Origin: Macrostomum hystrix
Lineage: Eukaryota > Platyhelminthes > Macrostomidae
Direction: 5' to 3'
Assembly: GCA_950097015.1 (NCBI GenBank)
Contig: CATNEN010000007.1
Coordinates: forward strand, 7,906,001 to 7,970,000
Length of the DNA stretch: 64,000 nucleotides
Shown here: one piece after another, positions 1 to 11,935 of the stretch
How the letters are laid out: each line of letters opens with the position of its first letter
Numbering within the stretch: the stretch's first letter is position 1
Translations under genes and position numbers: made by a program
Notes under the pieces: generated by a model
The model's database searches: none
Told to the model about the DNA's origin: nothing
The model's input: the letters and a program-made list of their open reading frames with translations, nothing else

Positions 1-136
1 CGCGGTTAGATTTTTGTATCCGCACAGAAATTTTGATAGTATCGATATGAGTGATTTTGATGATTTTGCACAAACTGGATGCAGGGACTAATAAGTCCCT
101 AAGTAGAACTGGCAAACGGAGCTGAATGGTACAAAG

Positions 137-383
137 ATGTATATTAGCTGCATGGAAGTGAAGCTTCAATCTCCACCAAAAGGGGCTCACATCGTAAAGG
201 TGTTTAAAGCTGAGGAAATTCACATTGTGAGACGAACCCAGTCTCACGTATACGCATGGTTCTTGCTATCCAAGTGGAATTCAAAACAACAAGACCTTTT
301 TTGCTCTACAAGTCTTTGACGACAAAGTGGCTGCTGCCCTTGTGTGCGATGGTTTCAGCGAATTAACCTCAAAGTTTGTGTAA
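137..383 (+). pseudogene. Possible decayed coding fragment
   Basis: The frame from 137 runs to about 299. A +1 shift then continues into a second stretch (about 300-383, ending in TAA at 381-383) with plausible protein composition, including FALQVFDDKVAAALVCDGF. Joining the two needs a frameshift, so if this was ever coding it is broken. I recognise no family. It lies in AT-rich DNA near a transposon, so a decayed transposon protein is as likely as a host gene. Confidence 0.2.
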
Positions 384-1048
384 TGTATCGTAAAATTATG
401 TATGACTGTTATCTGCCGCAAACCAGCTCACCTCACGTCCTCCTTAGCTATCCTGATCGGAAACCAATACATCTTCTACTTCGGATGAACGTCTTTCTTT
501 CTGAAGCGCCCTGTACAGATGCTCTGTCTGCGAGTGGCAGTGGTCGAGGTCTTAGTCGCCATCTGCAGTGTTTCACAACGGAAACTACGACTAGAATAGT
601 CTCAATGGTGCAGTTGAAATGTATCTTCAATTAGTTAAAAACATTTCAATGCAGTATGTTCCTCTGCTTCTGAATTCAACACAGATCCGAAACGATTCGG
701 CGCATACACTGAAAAATGGAAGCTGGCAGCGTGAGTTTAACTAAACGAAAAATCCTGGCTGAGCGGAGTAAACAATAACTTATTATTGTCAGACAGGTTC
801 TACTGAGCGCCCATCTAAGCTGCTCCTATTTTTTTTCTCCAACGAATTAAGCCATTAAGCCATATATTAATCCATTAATAAAATTCACGGTTTAGCATAC
901 ATCGTTAATTATTTTTATCAAAGCGATGGTACCCAAAAGTGCTTAGCATATATTTGAAAAAAATACTCAGTGTGTGAATTTTTTCTGAACGTAGTTTTTA
1001 CTTGAATTTGCTTTCTAGTTTGTTTTATCATAATACATTTTGCCGGTC
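384..1048. other. AT-rich non-coding stretch
   Basis: No convincing reading frame, RNA gene or repeat is seen here. The short open frames are isolated and have random composition. Confidence 0.5.
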
Positions 1049-1058
1049 GTCCTAAAAG

Positions 1059-2713
1059 GGGTGTGTATAATCTATGGGTCTGGGCACACTGGGCTCACTG
1101 GGTTTAAAATAATAAAACAAAGTATATAAGTTCGAAAAATTACTAAAGGTTATTCTGATATCGCTAACAGTAAGAAAATCACTTATAATACACATTTTCG
1201 TATTCTAATTTGTAACCTTGCGCTATTTTTTGCTGACACTTGATTTTGGCGTATTTTTATTTTTTTAGCGTGCCAAAAGCTAAAGCTGAAAGTCTGAAAC
1301 TATAAGGCCGCCATAGCATAGCCCAGGTTGAAAACCTCCCTCAAGTAATTGGCATATTTATACATCGCGCTCAGAATTCCGATCGGAAAAAAACCTTTAA
1401 GAAACGAGCAGCAGTCCCTATCCAATCTTCGCTTGTGCTACGCAAGCTTCGTTACAACCTAAAAGCAGTTGTGCTTCACAAAGGAGACACTGCAGTTCGC
1501 GGGCACTATATTTGCTACGTGTTTGTTTCAAGTGGTACGATCTGCAGAGTCGACGATAAAGCCGTCGAGCAACTTCCGTCAAATTTTTCGCTCGGGAATT
1601 TAGCTCGTGATTCCGTTGTTGTGCTTATGTATTCTATATCCTTGTGAAGTTTTCTTTTACACGCAGATCAGACAGTATTTTTTCGTTTGGTCATATTCCG
1701 GTTTGTTAATTGAATTTCTGAAAAATCTAATATCAGTAATCTCTGGTTTTAATAAGCTTTTTTGAGTACTTGCCGGAAATGAACTAAGCGCGGTGCATAT
1801 AAGTGCTATCGCGAAAAACAAAACATTGTAATAAAAACAATGTACAGTGTTTTGATAATAGTGCATCCTCAGAGTGTTTAGTGCACGGGCGTCGGCTTTC
1901 AAACAGTCGCTGAAACGGCGATGACAAAAGAATTGACACGAACCACATGGGCTGGAATTATAGAAAGTGTTAGCCATTTTTTGTTTTGTTTCTAAGTTTT
2001 TTTGTACACTAGGCATTTTAATTTTTTTATTAAAACATTTGTTTCGAAATGTAACTTGTACGTTTTCAATGTTTTTGTCTTGAAGTTTTTTTACACACTT
2101 AGCATTACAGCATACTTTATTTAAATTGTGCGGATATTGCTACATATTTTGTATTTCTACGGTTCTGTTTTTTTGTTGTTTTTTTTTCTAACCAGTCGGC
2201 AAATATTTTCCTATTTGCTGGGCTCCGCAAATTAGTTTTAACTTTCTAGTCAGCTCTATATGTGTTCCACAGCGTATGTATTATCCTTACTTTTGTTGGT
2301 AAATATACGTAATTGGCAGCTTGTTGGCACGGATTTTTTTTCCATGCCTTCTTCTTTAACAGAAACTATTAGAAACAAAAATCATTACAAAGTAAATCAT
2401 TTTTATAATTTACCAGCAAACAAGTTGAGTAATTACTACAGCTTTCTCGTTGCTTTTCGAGAAAAGTAAAGCTTTCAGTTGAAAACAAATATTTTATCGA
2501 AAGGAAGTTGAAAATCGTTGTAAAAACATTTGAGTTATCAAGTAAAGGCGTAGCAATTTAAAATAAACATTTTTGAAAATTAAAATATAATTTTATATTT
2601 TTCTCTTCTTGCATTAAACGCTGATGAAGGTAAAGAAATGTATTTTTTGTTATAATGTTTCAAACCCAGTGGTCCCAGTGTGCCCATTGCGAGCCCATGT
2701 TTTATACACACCC
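1059..2713 (+). mobile_element. TIR DNA transposon with 9-10 bp target duplication (Mutator-like?)
   Basis: The ends are imperfect inverted repeats of about 60 bp. Both begin GGGTGTGTATAA reading inward and share GGGCACACTGGG and CACTGGGTTT. The flanks carry the same 10 bases, GTCCTAAAAG, at 1049-1058 and 2714-2723, which reads as a target-site duplication of 9-10 bp (one G is ambiguous). A 9-11 bp duplication is typical of Mutator-like elements, but no transposase is visible, so the superfamily is inferred. The interior holds a C19 ubiquitin protease fragment (1306-1647) and AT-rich sequence. A second, truncated and diverged copy lies at about 28975-30391, which confirms that this is a repeat family. 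Confidence 0.7.
1306..1647 (+). pseudogene. Ubiquitin-specific protease (peptidase C19) C-terminal fragment inside a transposon
   Basis: The frame is open from just after a stop at 1303 to TGA at 1645-1647, about 113 residues, with no ATG near its beginning. It matches the C-terminal half of a USP catalytic domain. It has a segment like the conserved LP..L...L.R strand (LPQVIGIFIHR), a KK-rich stretch followed by a V.IP motif, then YNLKAVVLHKGD, then the catalytic-His motif GHYICYVF, then the acidic VDDKAV and a closing VVVLMYSI strand. In USPs the catalytic Cys box lies well upstream; it is absent here, so the fragment cannot be an active protease alone. It sits wholly inside the TIR element at 1059-2713. 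It may be cargo captured from a host USP gene or the remnant of a transposon-encoded protease. Confidence 0.65.
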
Positions 2714-2723
2714 GTCCTAAAAG

Positions 2724-4700
2724 TTCCGGACGGTCTCTGATTGGGTAAGAACTACCGGTTGAAAATTTTCGAAATTTTTATTTGGTGGATTTTAATTTTA
2801 TGCATGTTATGTTGTTCGTGTACTAAGTTCTTATAATCTTATATAGAAAAAATATATATTAACAATTAGTGCAATACATGGACGAGATAAAAAGACGTTC
2901 CTTTTTATTTTGCTCGTGACATTGCATAATTCTAATATTAATGGTAATTATAATGGTAGGCCCTAAATCTAATCTAGGGCTAAACAGCAAACACTGCCAG
3001 CTAGGCCAGTAGGCCTACCTGCACTGCCACTGCGACTACCTTCAACTCACTAAGCTTATCCAGTTAGCCATAAGCCCATGCACCTAGTCATGACCATATA
3101 ACTTTGCAAAAGACCCTTTCAGTAATTCAGAGTCTTATTCCTTAAGGTAAAACTAAGTTCATTGTTTCCAAGATCTTTAGCTCAAAGGGTGAATGGCTGC
3201 CCATAACATAGGCAGAGCTGTCACCATATTATTTTCTCAATGTCAATTACTCTTGGCTTAACAAATAAACAAGCTAGTATAAAGCCAAATATTGTAAATA
3301 AATTCTTCCTCATTCACAATTGTTGGAAATACAAAAGATTGGTTATGAAAATGAATGCCAATAATAATATATATTCTAACTTAATGGCATAAAGTAGGCC
3401 TAAATGATTTTGCTTTGCTACAGGCTAGGCTATTGGAAAAAAGTATTCTTTCACTTCCACTTTATATTCCTAGAATTTCAAAAGGGTAAACAAAAAACTC
3501 ATTATCTATATAATCATATTCTAGATAGCAATAAGGCCTATTTTCACAATTTTTCATATCAAATTTATTGGGCAGCTATACTATGCCAAAGTCATCATAA
3601 ATAGTAGTTGTCTTACTGGTTCACCTTGAATAGGGGCCTAGCTCCATTCTACCTCTGTGCTACCTCATTAAAGCTTGTCAAATAAAGCACTTTAAAGAAG
3701 CTAGCTATACCGTACTATATGTATGCAGTACATGCATATAGTATTTTTGTGCATGTCTATTAACTGTACTATAATTATTATTCATTGTCATAGCATAATA
3801 TCACTGGTATGCTATTGTATAATTTGTACAAACAGAAACATCAATATAGAAATAAATGCTTTCTATCATCACATAAATTCTGCTAACCATAGTTGTTAGA
3901 ATGAGTGCACAGAATCAATGATTTTGGACATAGCTTTTTTGTGCACTATAGTTGTAAGGCCTACTTATTTTTCTATAAGAGTAGTCTATTAGGCTTCTAA
4001 ATGTTAGATATTATAATGCACTGCCACTGCCAAAAATGGCTTTTTAAGACATTTTATTGGATACTATTAGTTTTTATGATTTGCTAGTTGTTATTATTTT
4101 TCAAGCATTCTGATTAATCTTTGTCACTATGGACACCTTAATTTGTTCATTATTGCAGAATATCTGTCTGGTCTTTTTTGTTAGTAATCAGGCCCTATTA
4201 CCATAGCAATATTTTCTTGTATAGCTATATAGGTAACATGTGTAACTGTTTAAATAAACATTGTGTATAGGCCTAGCAATATTATTAAGATGAAAAGTTG
4301 TTTTGTTTTGCTAAACACTTTAAGCATATGACATATTTTTAAACAATATACATATAGCTAGCTAGTTGTACAAGCACCAGTACATCTGATGCCAAGTTTC
4401 ACCTTTCTAGTTTTAGTATAGTTCTAGAGCCTTATCAGTCTACTCTTCCATGCCAATGAGTGGGCCCTATTGCCATGATGCCATAGAAATAGTCTCCAAG
4501 TTATTAGTTGCTCACCACCTATCTTGAATGCGTACAATGTTTTTGTCAGCAAAAATGAAGCATTTAAATATGAAAATATAGCTATATGTTTCATATATTT
4601 CAAATTCAGATGTTGGCCGCAATCACTTTAAACTGGTGTATCTGATCCAACTTCAATCTCACTAGTTGCAGCCCAGCTGCCAGTGTGGCCTCAACCTTTG
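2724..4700. other. Long AT-rich intergenic region
   Basis: Nearly 2 kb with low GC and no coding signal that I can support. The short open frame at 3404-3604 has random composition. The motif 'aggccta' recurs through the region, but I see no ordered tandem repeat. Confidence 0.5.
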
Positions 4701-4705
4701 ACCCT

Positions 4706-4716
4706 CATAAAAAGGA
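4706..4716 (+). promoter_or_regulatory. TATA-like box upstream of LZTS-like gene
   Basis: CATAAAAAGG lies about 70 bases upstream of the ATG at 4783, a reasonable distance for a core promoter with a short 5' leader. This is weak evidence because such strings are common in AT-rich DNA. Confidence 0.3.
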
Positions 4717-4782
4717 CGACCAATTTCGCCGAAAAATAAAAAAGTCAAAACATTCTAATTTGATTCGTAGTTCGTCATTCTC

Positions 4783-7651
4783 ATGCGTGGCGCTGCAATG
4801 ACCACAGCGCCATCAAATGGTGCCTTTCATTACCAGCTGCCGCATTACCAGCAGCAGCAGTTCCAGCGCTCAGCACCTGGTGCCAGTCCTGTATCGCAGG
4901 TGTCAGTGGCTGAGCTGGCTAAAATATTTGGCTCTCGCCAGAGGTCGGCCAGTCTGCAGCGCCAGCCAACCCAGCCAGCATTTCAACAGCAGCAGCAGCA
5001 GCAGCAGCAGTATCCAACAATGGACAAGCGAACCAATCCTGCCCAGGTGATGCAGCAGCAGCGGCAGCAGCAGCAGCATTACTCAGTTCAGCAGCAGCGT
5101 GAAGCTTGCGGCCCGGCAGTTCTGCAGTCTCCTGGCAGACGGGGCGGCCAGCCCACACCCGTCTATGCCGACCCTCGACCGGGTCAGCAGCAGCAGCAGC
5201 CAGGTCGGTCCGGCAGTTGCAGCAGCAACGGCGGTCGCTGGCGAAGTCAGGAGAGTCTGACCGAATCGTCGCCCCAGTTGCCTTCGATGTTGCCAGTCGG
5301 CTGCGGAGGCCCAGGCGCTGGCGGCCTGATGTTCCGCTCGGTGCAGGCGGAGCCGGCGCCGCCCCGACTGCTGCCTAGTGGAGTGCCGCCAGTCTCTCAG
5401 GTCAGTGTAGGGATAAACCATCCGCATACATTTATGAAATCCCTGCAGTACTTTGTTCATGTCAGTGGCAATACTGAATACTCAAGGGTTATGGCAGCAG
5501 TCGGCAAATTTTATTAGCTAGCGGGCCAAAGAGAGAACCTAAAAGACGAAAGCGGGCCGCATTGACTGTAGTAATATAAAATAGGGGAGAGATGGGACAG
5601 AGGAGAGATGAGACAAGGGAAAGATAAAACAGGATACTGTAGTTGTCAGAACTTCGAGGGCCGCATCTTGCCCGCGGGCCGGAGTTTGCCTACCCGTGGA
5701 TTAGGGTGTCAAAGCCCAACCCTTTATAGGCTTTTATTTACAACCTCCGCCCTCCTGCGCCTCAGTCCGCAGCCGGCGCGTGCGCCATGCCTCAGTCGCA
5801 ATCAGCCAACATTGGCAGTTTGATTCTGCGACCCACCGCTTTCCGACCAGTCCGCATTGGCAACGGTGCCGGTGCCGGCGGAAACTCGCACCGACAGCGG
5901 CATCCGCCAGTCACTCCGCCCAGCGGTGACAGCGGTTTCGTTGACGTTAGCTCCTCCGGGCGGCGCAGCCAGGAGCCTCTGAGGCTGGCTCTAGCCGCAG
6001 CCAACGGCGAAGAAGACTGCTATGACAACGGCGACGACCGGGACGATGATAGGAGCTCGGCGGGCGCGGCTACGTCTCCAAGTGACAGCGGCCTGCTTTT
6101 AGCCGATTATGAAAGCCTGCTGCGGGAGAAGGACAACGAACTGACCGTGCTGCGGCGCACCATGGAGCAGAATGAGTCCGCCCTGGTGCGGGTGTTCGAA
6201 GAGCGACAGGGCGAGCTGGAGAGCCGGGTGAGTCTGGACAGCGGATTTCAGGGCTGGAGGGGACTTTGATCAGATCACTGACTGATTCTGGATGGGGTCA
6301 GGTCATTGAATGACAGTTCTTACGTTACTCATGAAGTGTGTCATCTTGCTATATGAGGCCCATATTGTCCCACAGCTGCGCAACGAGATGGCTTTAAACG
6401 CTCGCCTGACGCCCGCCGTATCTCTTGGCAACCGGCGACTGCGCCAATCCGAGCAAGCCATCAACGATCTGCGCCTGCAGGCCCAGCAGCAGCTGGAGGA
6501 GCTGCAGTCGTTGAAGTGCCGCCTGCGCAGTGCTGAGACTGAGCTGCGCGACCGAACCAGCCGCGTCCAGCAGCTCGAGGCCAGCCTGGCTTCGTCGCGC
6601 GAGTCGCTGGACGCGGCCACCTGGGAGCTGCGGCGACTGCGCGCTGTTGGCGATGGGCCAAATGAATCTGCGACAGCGACAACTGACCGTGGCTGCCAGA
6701 CGGAGGTCGATAATGATGCAGCGGCTGAGCAGCGCCGTGAGCTGGCCGAGCTGCAGGCTCGGCTGCGGGAGCAGGTGAGATGGATGGATGCTTAGCTCAT
6801 GAGCATGTTACAATGACCTCTGCTTTAGATAAAAAAATGTAATCAGCAAAATGACTGTACCCCTTTAACTCACGCCTCATTCGCCCTAAATCCAGGCGAA
6901 ATTCCTCCCCTCTCTCAGGCTCCATTCCGCCCCTCTCTCAGGCTCTTTTCTGCCCTTCACGCAGGCTACATTCCGCCCTCAACTCAGGCTCCATTCCGCC
7001 CTTCACTCAGGCTCCATTCCGCCCTTCACTCAGGCTCCATTCCACCCTTAACTCAGGCTCCATTCCACCCCTCACTCAGCCTCCATTCCGCCCTTCACTC
7101 AGCCTCCATTCCGCCCTTCACTCAGGCTCCATTCCACCCTTAACTCAGGCTCCATTCCACCCCTCACTCAGCCTCCATTCCGCCCTTCACTCAGGCTCCA
7201 TTTTCTGTTCACCCAGGCTTTCCTATTGGCCCATCTCTCATTTGCCCCTTCAGTCTCCATGAATGAACAAAAAATTTCCGAGCCGTAAAATTATTAGGCG
7301 GCTGATAGAAATTTTATCGTAACTTCTCAGCGTTAATCTGATGAGTAGATGGTGAAATCCTGGAAACCCTAACTCCCATCATCTGTCCTCCCACACCTGC
7401 AGAAGCTGGAATTCGATCGGGAGCGCTCCCAATGGTTGGAGGAGAAATCTCAGGTGCTAAACTATCAGAAGCAGCTGCAGATGAACTACCTGCAACTCAC
7501 TAAGCGATCTCAGCGACTGGAAGCTGAGGCGCAACAACTGTCCGTGGACCTCGAGGCTAAGGAGCTGCACATCCTGCGGTTGTCCAACGGCTGCCAGTCC
7601 GCCGACTCGCCTACTGGCACTCTGCAGTCTCGCCACGGCTCCCAGTGCTGA
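4783..7651 (+). CDS. LZTS: LZTS/Fezzin-family protein (Fez1 domain)
   Basis: Four coding exons join in phase 0: 4783-5400, 5766-6227, 6376-6774 and 7403-7651, giving 575 residues (human LZTS1 is about 600). Donors are GTCAGT, GTGAGT and GTGAGA; acceptors end CAG. The N-terminal half is Gln- and Ser-rich, with a CAG-encoded polyQ run near residue 70. From about residue 315 the protein is coiled coil (RQSEQAINDLRLQAQQQLEEL). The last exon carries the Fezzin signature WLEEKSQVLNYQKQLQMNYL, which matches the end of LZTS1/2/3. In vertebrates these are coiled-coil scaffolds at postsynaptic densities and in Wnt or microtubule control. Intron 1 holds a hAT-type MITE and intron 3 a 23-bp minisatellite. 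The ATG at 4798 is an alternative start. Confidence 0.85.
5495..5698. mobile_element. Degenerate hAT-type MITE in LZTS intron 1
   Basis: The left end CAGCAGTCGGCAAATTT and right end GAGTTTGCCTACCCGTG are decayed versions of the ends of the intact element at 44565-45139 (CAGGGGTCGGCAACCT). Both copies share the inner motifs GCGGGCC AAAGAGAGAA, CGGGCCGCAT and GAGGGCCGCATC, with a short GAGAGATG-type repeat between them. The flanking octamers GGTTATGG and GATTAGGG match at six of eight positions, as expected for an old 8-bp target duplication. Confidence 0.7.
6895..7215. repeat. 23-bp minisatellite in LZTS intron 3
   Basis: About 13 copies of a 23-bp unit containing CATTCCGCCCTTCACTCAGG. This is the reverse complement of the 23-bp unit at 9106-10560, so the two arrays face each other across the end of the LZTS gene. 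Confidence 0.9.
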
Positions 7652-7754
7652 AGTATTTTGTCCTCAGTTAGTGCTTCATTTGCATTAGTAGATTATCTCA
7701 TAGAGATTCACTCATGACTCTTTATTTTGTGCACAAACCCTAATTAGTGAGGCT

Positions 7755-8405
7755 CATTCACTTGTAGCTAGTAGTTAGACTACAATGCACGTTAATTAGA
7801 CCATAATTCAGTTTAATTAGACTACAATGCAGGTTAATTAGACTACAATGCAGGTTAATTAGACTACAATTAAAGTTAATTAGACTACAATTAAAGTTAA
7901 TTAGACTACAATGAAAGTTAATTAGACTACAATTAAAGTTAATTAGACTACAATTAAAGTTAATTAGACTACAATGAAAGTTAATTAGACTACAATGCAG
8001 GTTAATTAGACTACAATTAAAGTTAATTAGACTACAATTAAAGTTAATTAGACTACAATTAAAGTTAATTAGACTACAAGAAAATTAATTAGACTACAAT
8101 GAAAGTTAATTAGACTACAATTAAAGTTAATTAGACTACAATTAAAGTTAATTAGACTACAATTAAAGTTAATTAGACTACAATTAAAGTTAATTAGACT
8201 ACAATGCAGGTTAATTAGACTACAATTAAAGTTAATTAGACTACAATTAAAGTTAATTGGACTACAATGAAAGTTAATTAGACTACAATTAAAGTTAATT
8301 AGACTACAATGCAGGTTAATTAGACTACAATGCAGGTTAATTAGACTACAATTAAAGTTAATTAGACTACAATTAAAGTTAATTAGACTACAATGCAGGT
8401 TAATT
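7755..8405. repeat. 21-bp AT-rich minisatellite
   Basis: About 30 units containing TTAATTAGACTACAA, followed by TTAAAG, TGCAGG or TGAAAG. It lies just downstream of the LZTS stop codon, in or after its 3' untranslated region. Confidence 0.9.
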
Positions 8406-9105
8406 GTGTTGGTATTGAGGTGAATTAAAGGCTAAATGGTTCAGGTGTACTGCGCTGTAGAGAATTGTATGAGAACTGTAGAGAAGTGTCCAGCTTTTTG
8501 CTATTTTGGTCTCGAGTGTTTTCTCCAGTGTTTCCGCAGACGATGTGTACAATGGCAACCTGGCCCTCTTTGTATTTTCCTAGTGTATACTTTTTGCAAA
8601 CTGTTGTTTCAATTGTGCATTAAGCGACTTTTAACTGCAATACTTAATGCTCTAGATATCAACGCTTTTTTCTACCTAAGCTTTGAAACTTGATCTCTTG
8701 TTTATCTAACTGCTCAGCTGTAGACTGATGCTTGACTGGCAATTATTTTCTACACCCTATTGTATGCTAACGTATTGTTTCATATTTCATTTCTCTATTG
8801 ATTGTCTTTTTTTAGAAATGCTCGTCTGTACAGCTGGCCCAATCAGTTTTGCTCTTGTCATTTTTCTATGCCTGCACTATTTTTTAATTTGCATTGATAC
8901 TTGTCTTATTGATTGTAAATACTTTACACAGTCCATTGTTTTTTCCTGATCATATATAAAGCCTTTTTCGTATTCTCTGCTTAAAGTGCAATGCGACTGT
9001 CTGCTACGCAATAACTATGCGCAGTTTCTGATCAGTGTTGACCTTTTCAGGTCCGTTAATAATCATAAAGACCGTTACTTTTTGAGCAGCTGGACTTGTA
9101 ACTAG
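8406..9105. other. Intergenic, nothing recognised
   Basis: The two short open frames (8436-8693 and 8728-8949) are Cys/Phe/Leu-rich with no recognisable domain. I regard them as chance frames. Confidence 0.4.
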
Positions 9106-10560
9106 GATCCGAGTTAGGAGCGGAATGGAGCCTGAGTGAGGGGCGGAATGGTACCTGAGTGAGGAGCAGAATGGTACCTGAGTGAGGGGCGGAATGCAGT
9201 CTGAGTGAGGGGCGGAATGGTGTCTGAGTGAGGGGCGGAATGGTGTCTGAGTGAGGGGCGGAATGGTTTCTGAGTGAGGGGCGGAATGGTGTCTGAGTGA
9301 GGGGCGGAATGCAGTCTGAGTGAGGGGCGGAATGCAGTCTGAGTGAGGGGCGGAATGCAGTCTGAGTGAGGGGCGGAATGGTGTCTGAGTGAGGGGCGGA
9401 ATGGAGTCTGAGTGAGGGGCGGAATGGTGTCTGAGTGATGGGCGGAATGGAGTCTGAGTGAGGGGCGGAATGGTACCTGAGTGAGGAGCGGAATGGTACC
9501 TGAGTCAGGGGCGGAATGGTACCTGAGTGAGGGGCGGAATGGTTTCTGAGTGAGGGGCGGAATGCAGTCTGAGTGAGGGGCGGAATGCAGTCTGAGTGAG
9601 GGGCGGAATGGTGTCTGAGTGAGGGGCGGAATGGAGTCTGAGTGAGGGGCGGAATGGTACCTGAGTGAGGGGCGGAATGGTACCTGAGTGAGGGGCGGAA
9701 TGGTACCTGAGTGAGGGGCGGAATGGTTTCTGAGTGAGGGGCGGAATGGTGTCTGAGTGAGGGGCGGAATGGTGTCTGAGTGAGGGGCGGAATGGTGCCT
9801 GAGTGAGTGAGGGGCGGAATGGTACCTGAGTGAGGGGCGGAATGGTACCTGAGTGAGGGGCGGAATGGTGTCTGAGTGAGGGGCGGAATGGTGTCTGAGT
9901 GAGGGGCGGAATGCAGTCTGAGTGAGGGGCGGAATGGTACCTGAGTGAGGGGCGGAATGGTACCTGAGTGAGGGGCGGAATGGTGTCTGAGTGAGGGGCG
10001 GAATGGTTTCTGAGTGAGGGGCGGAATGGTTTCTGAGTGAGGGGCGGAATGGTGTCTGAGTGAGGGGCGGAATGGTGTCTGAGTGAGGGGCGGAATGGTG
10101 CCTGAGTGAGTGAGGGGCGGAATGGTACCTGAGTGAGGGGCGGAATGGTACCTGAGTGAGGGGCGGAATGGTACCTGAGTGAGGGGCGGAATGGTGTCTG
10201 AGTGAGGGGCGGAATGGTGTCTGAGTGAGGGGCGGAATGCAGTCTGAGTGAGGGGCGGAATGGTACCTGAGTGAGGGGCGGAATGGTACCTGAGTGAGGG
10301 GCGGAATGGTGTCTGAGTGAGGGGCGGAATGGTTTCTGAGTGAGGGGCGGAATGGTTTCTGAGTGAGGGGCGGAATGGTGTCTGAGTGAGGGGCGGAATG
10401 GTGTCTGAGTGAGGGGCGGAATGGTGCCTGAGTGAGTGAGGGGCGGAATGGTACCTGAGTGAGGGGCGGAATGGTACCTGAGTGAGGGGCGGAATGGTAC
10501 CTGAGTGAGGGGCGGAATGGTACCTGAGTGAGGGGGGGAATGCAGTCTGAGTGTAGGGTG
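9106..10560. repeat. 23-bp minisatellite, long array
   Basis: About 63 units of a 23-bp repeat containing TGAGTGAGGGGCGGAATGG, with variants TACC, TGTC, TTTC, CAGTC and AGTC at the junction. Higher-order blocks recur; two stretches near 9810 and 10105 repeat the same order of variants, including an extra TGAG. It is the inverse of the array at 6895-7215. Its 355-codon open frame on the minus strand is a by-product of a stop-free unit. Confidence 0.95.
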
Positions 10561-11935
10561 GAACCGGGTCATGCTGCTACAAGCGCAGATAAATATCGCA
10601 AATGTTCTTACCTGATCGTTCTCTCATCGGATACGGAGTTGGAACCCTTGGCTCCGGTTCGGACCTAAAGAAGTACTTTTATAAATGTTGTGCAACACTG
10701 CTCACTGACTAGTCAAAGCTTTATTAGCTTTTGCAATATGTATCCCAATAGAAGCCTTTAATACGCAAGTAATTCTGTTATATATCCGCAGCTGTAAATA
10801 GGCTTCTATTTTATTGTTTCACTGAAGGTTTTTTATTTTTTGGTTGTCCTGTTCGGTGTCAATGTGTTGGTCAATTTAATTCCAATCTTTGCCTATTCCA
10901 GTGCTCCAGCTAATTTTCTTTTTAATATGCCAACGTATTATCCATATTCCACTACTTAGTTTTTTAAACTCCACTAAGCTTTATTAACAATGTAATTTAT
11001 AGTGATACATAATTGAGTCGCTGCAGATTGCTTAAATGCAACCTTGCTAAACTTTAAATAAAGTGACCTTTCTGAATCGGAACGCTTCAGCTATCCCCTC
11101 CAGTTTTTACACTGATTATGCAAGACGGGTGCAGTTTTTGCATTCCTGTGTTATAAAAATCAATTATGAATTCTTACAGCGTTGCTCTCATTTTTATAAC
11201 GAATTTGCCAATCGCGGTAGGGGCAGTTATTTCAACCTCCCCTTTTCAAGTAGACAAAAAGCCTTAGAGGAACAGAGGAAGACGTGGGACACGCAGCGGA
11301 GCATTGTGAACTGCCTACCGGCTTCCGTTTGATAACCCGCTGCTAGCCGTCTTGCGTAACCCGCACACCGATCGGCCAGTTTAAAATGCGGGCCATCGGA
11401 GCACAAAGGGCCGCGGGAGCTTCTGCCTTTGTATATAATTTATCTTGGCCCGATAGATCAATAATCTATTGAACAGGAATGGCTGGCGGTCTCTGCAGCG
11501 GGTGACGCAACCGCTACATGCACACTGAAGCCATATGCCTCCCATATTTCCCAATGTAAATAATCAGCAACACTAACGATAGGACAGGGCATAATTTCCT
11601 ATTCAAAAGTTAAAATGCGCCAACAGACGAATCTCAGTGAGTCATTTATTAATAAGCACGAACCTGTGCCTACAAATGCTAGCAAATCAATGCAAAAGTG
11701 CTGCAATAGTTTATAGTCGCACTCTCTTGAGGGAAGGCCTGTTAGAATTAGCACCGCAGCAGAATTTCATTGACTGAAACCCGATACACCAAGACACAAG
11801 CAATATGGCACACAGTCTGCTAATATTACTAATGCCGCTGCACCACTGCGCAGTTGGCACTCAACGGTAAAGCTACTGGCAAATAATAAAATATTCACAG
11901 GCTAAAGCTCGTGTCAGAGAAGGTCACACCGCAGG
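10561..11935. other. Intergenic region between LZTS and POLR1E-like genes
   Basis: AT-rich with no supported gene. A short stretch near 11262-11332 reads as a charged helix (ALEEQRKTWDTQRSIVN) ending in TGA and could be an unplaced exon, but its candidate acceptors do not match the phase of the LZTS exons. The end is probably POLR1E 3' untranslated sequence. Confidence 0.4.

Noticed and set aside
7436-7651. Separate 71-residue gene
   Set aside because: It is the last exon of the LZTS-like gene; the acceptor at 7402 and phase 0 join it to the exon ending at 6774.
11063-11332. 89-codon frame ending in a charged helix
   Set aside because: No ATG, random N-terminal part, and splice phases that do not match LZTS. 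Only the last 25 residues look exon-like.
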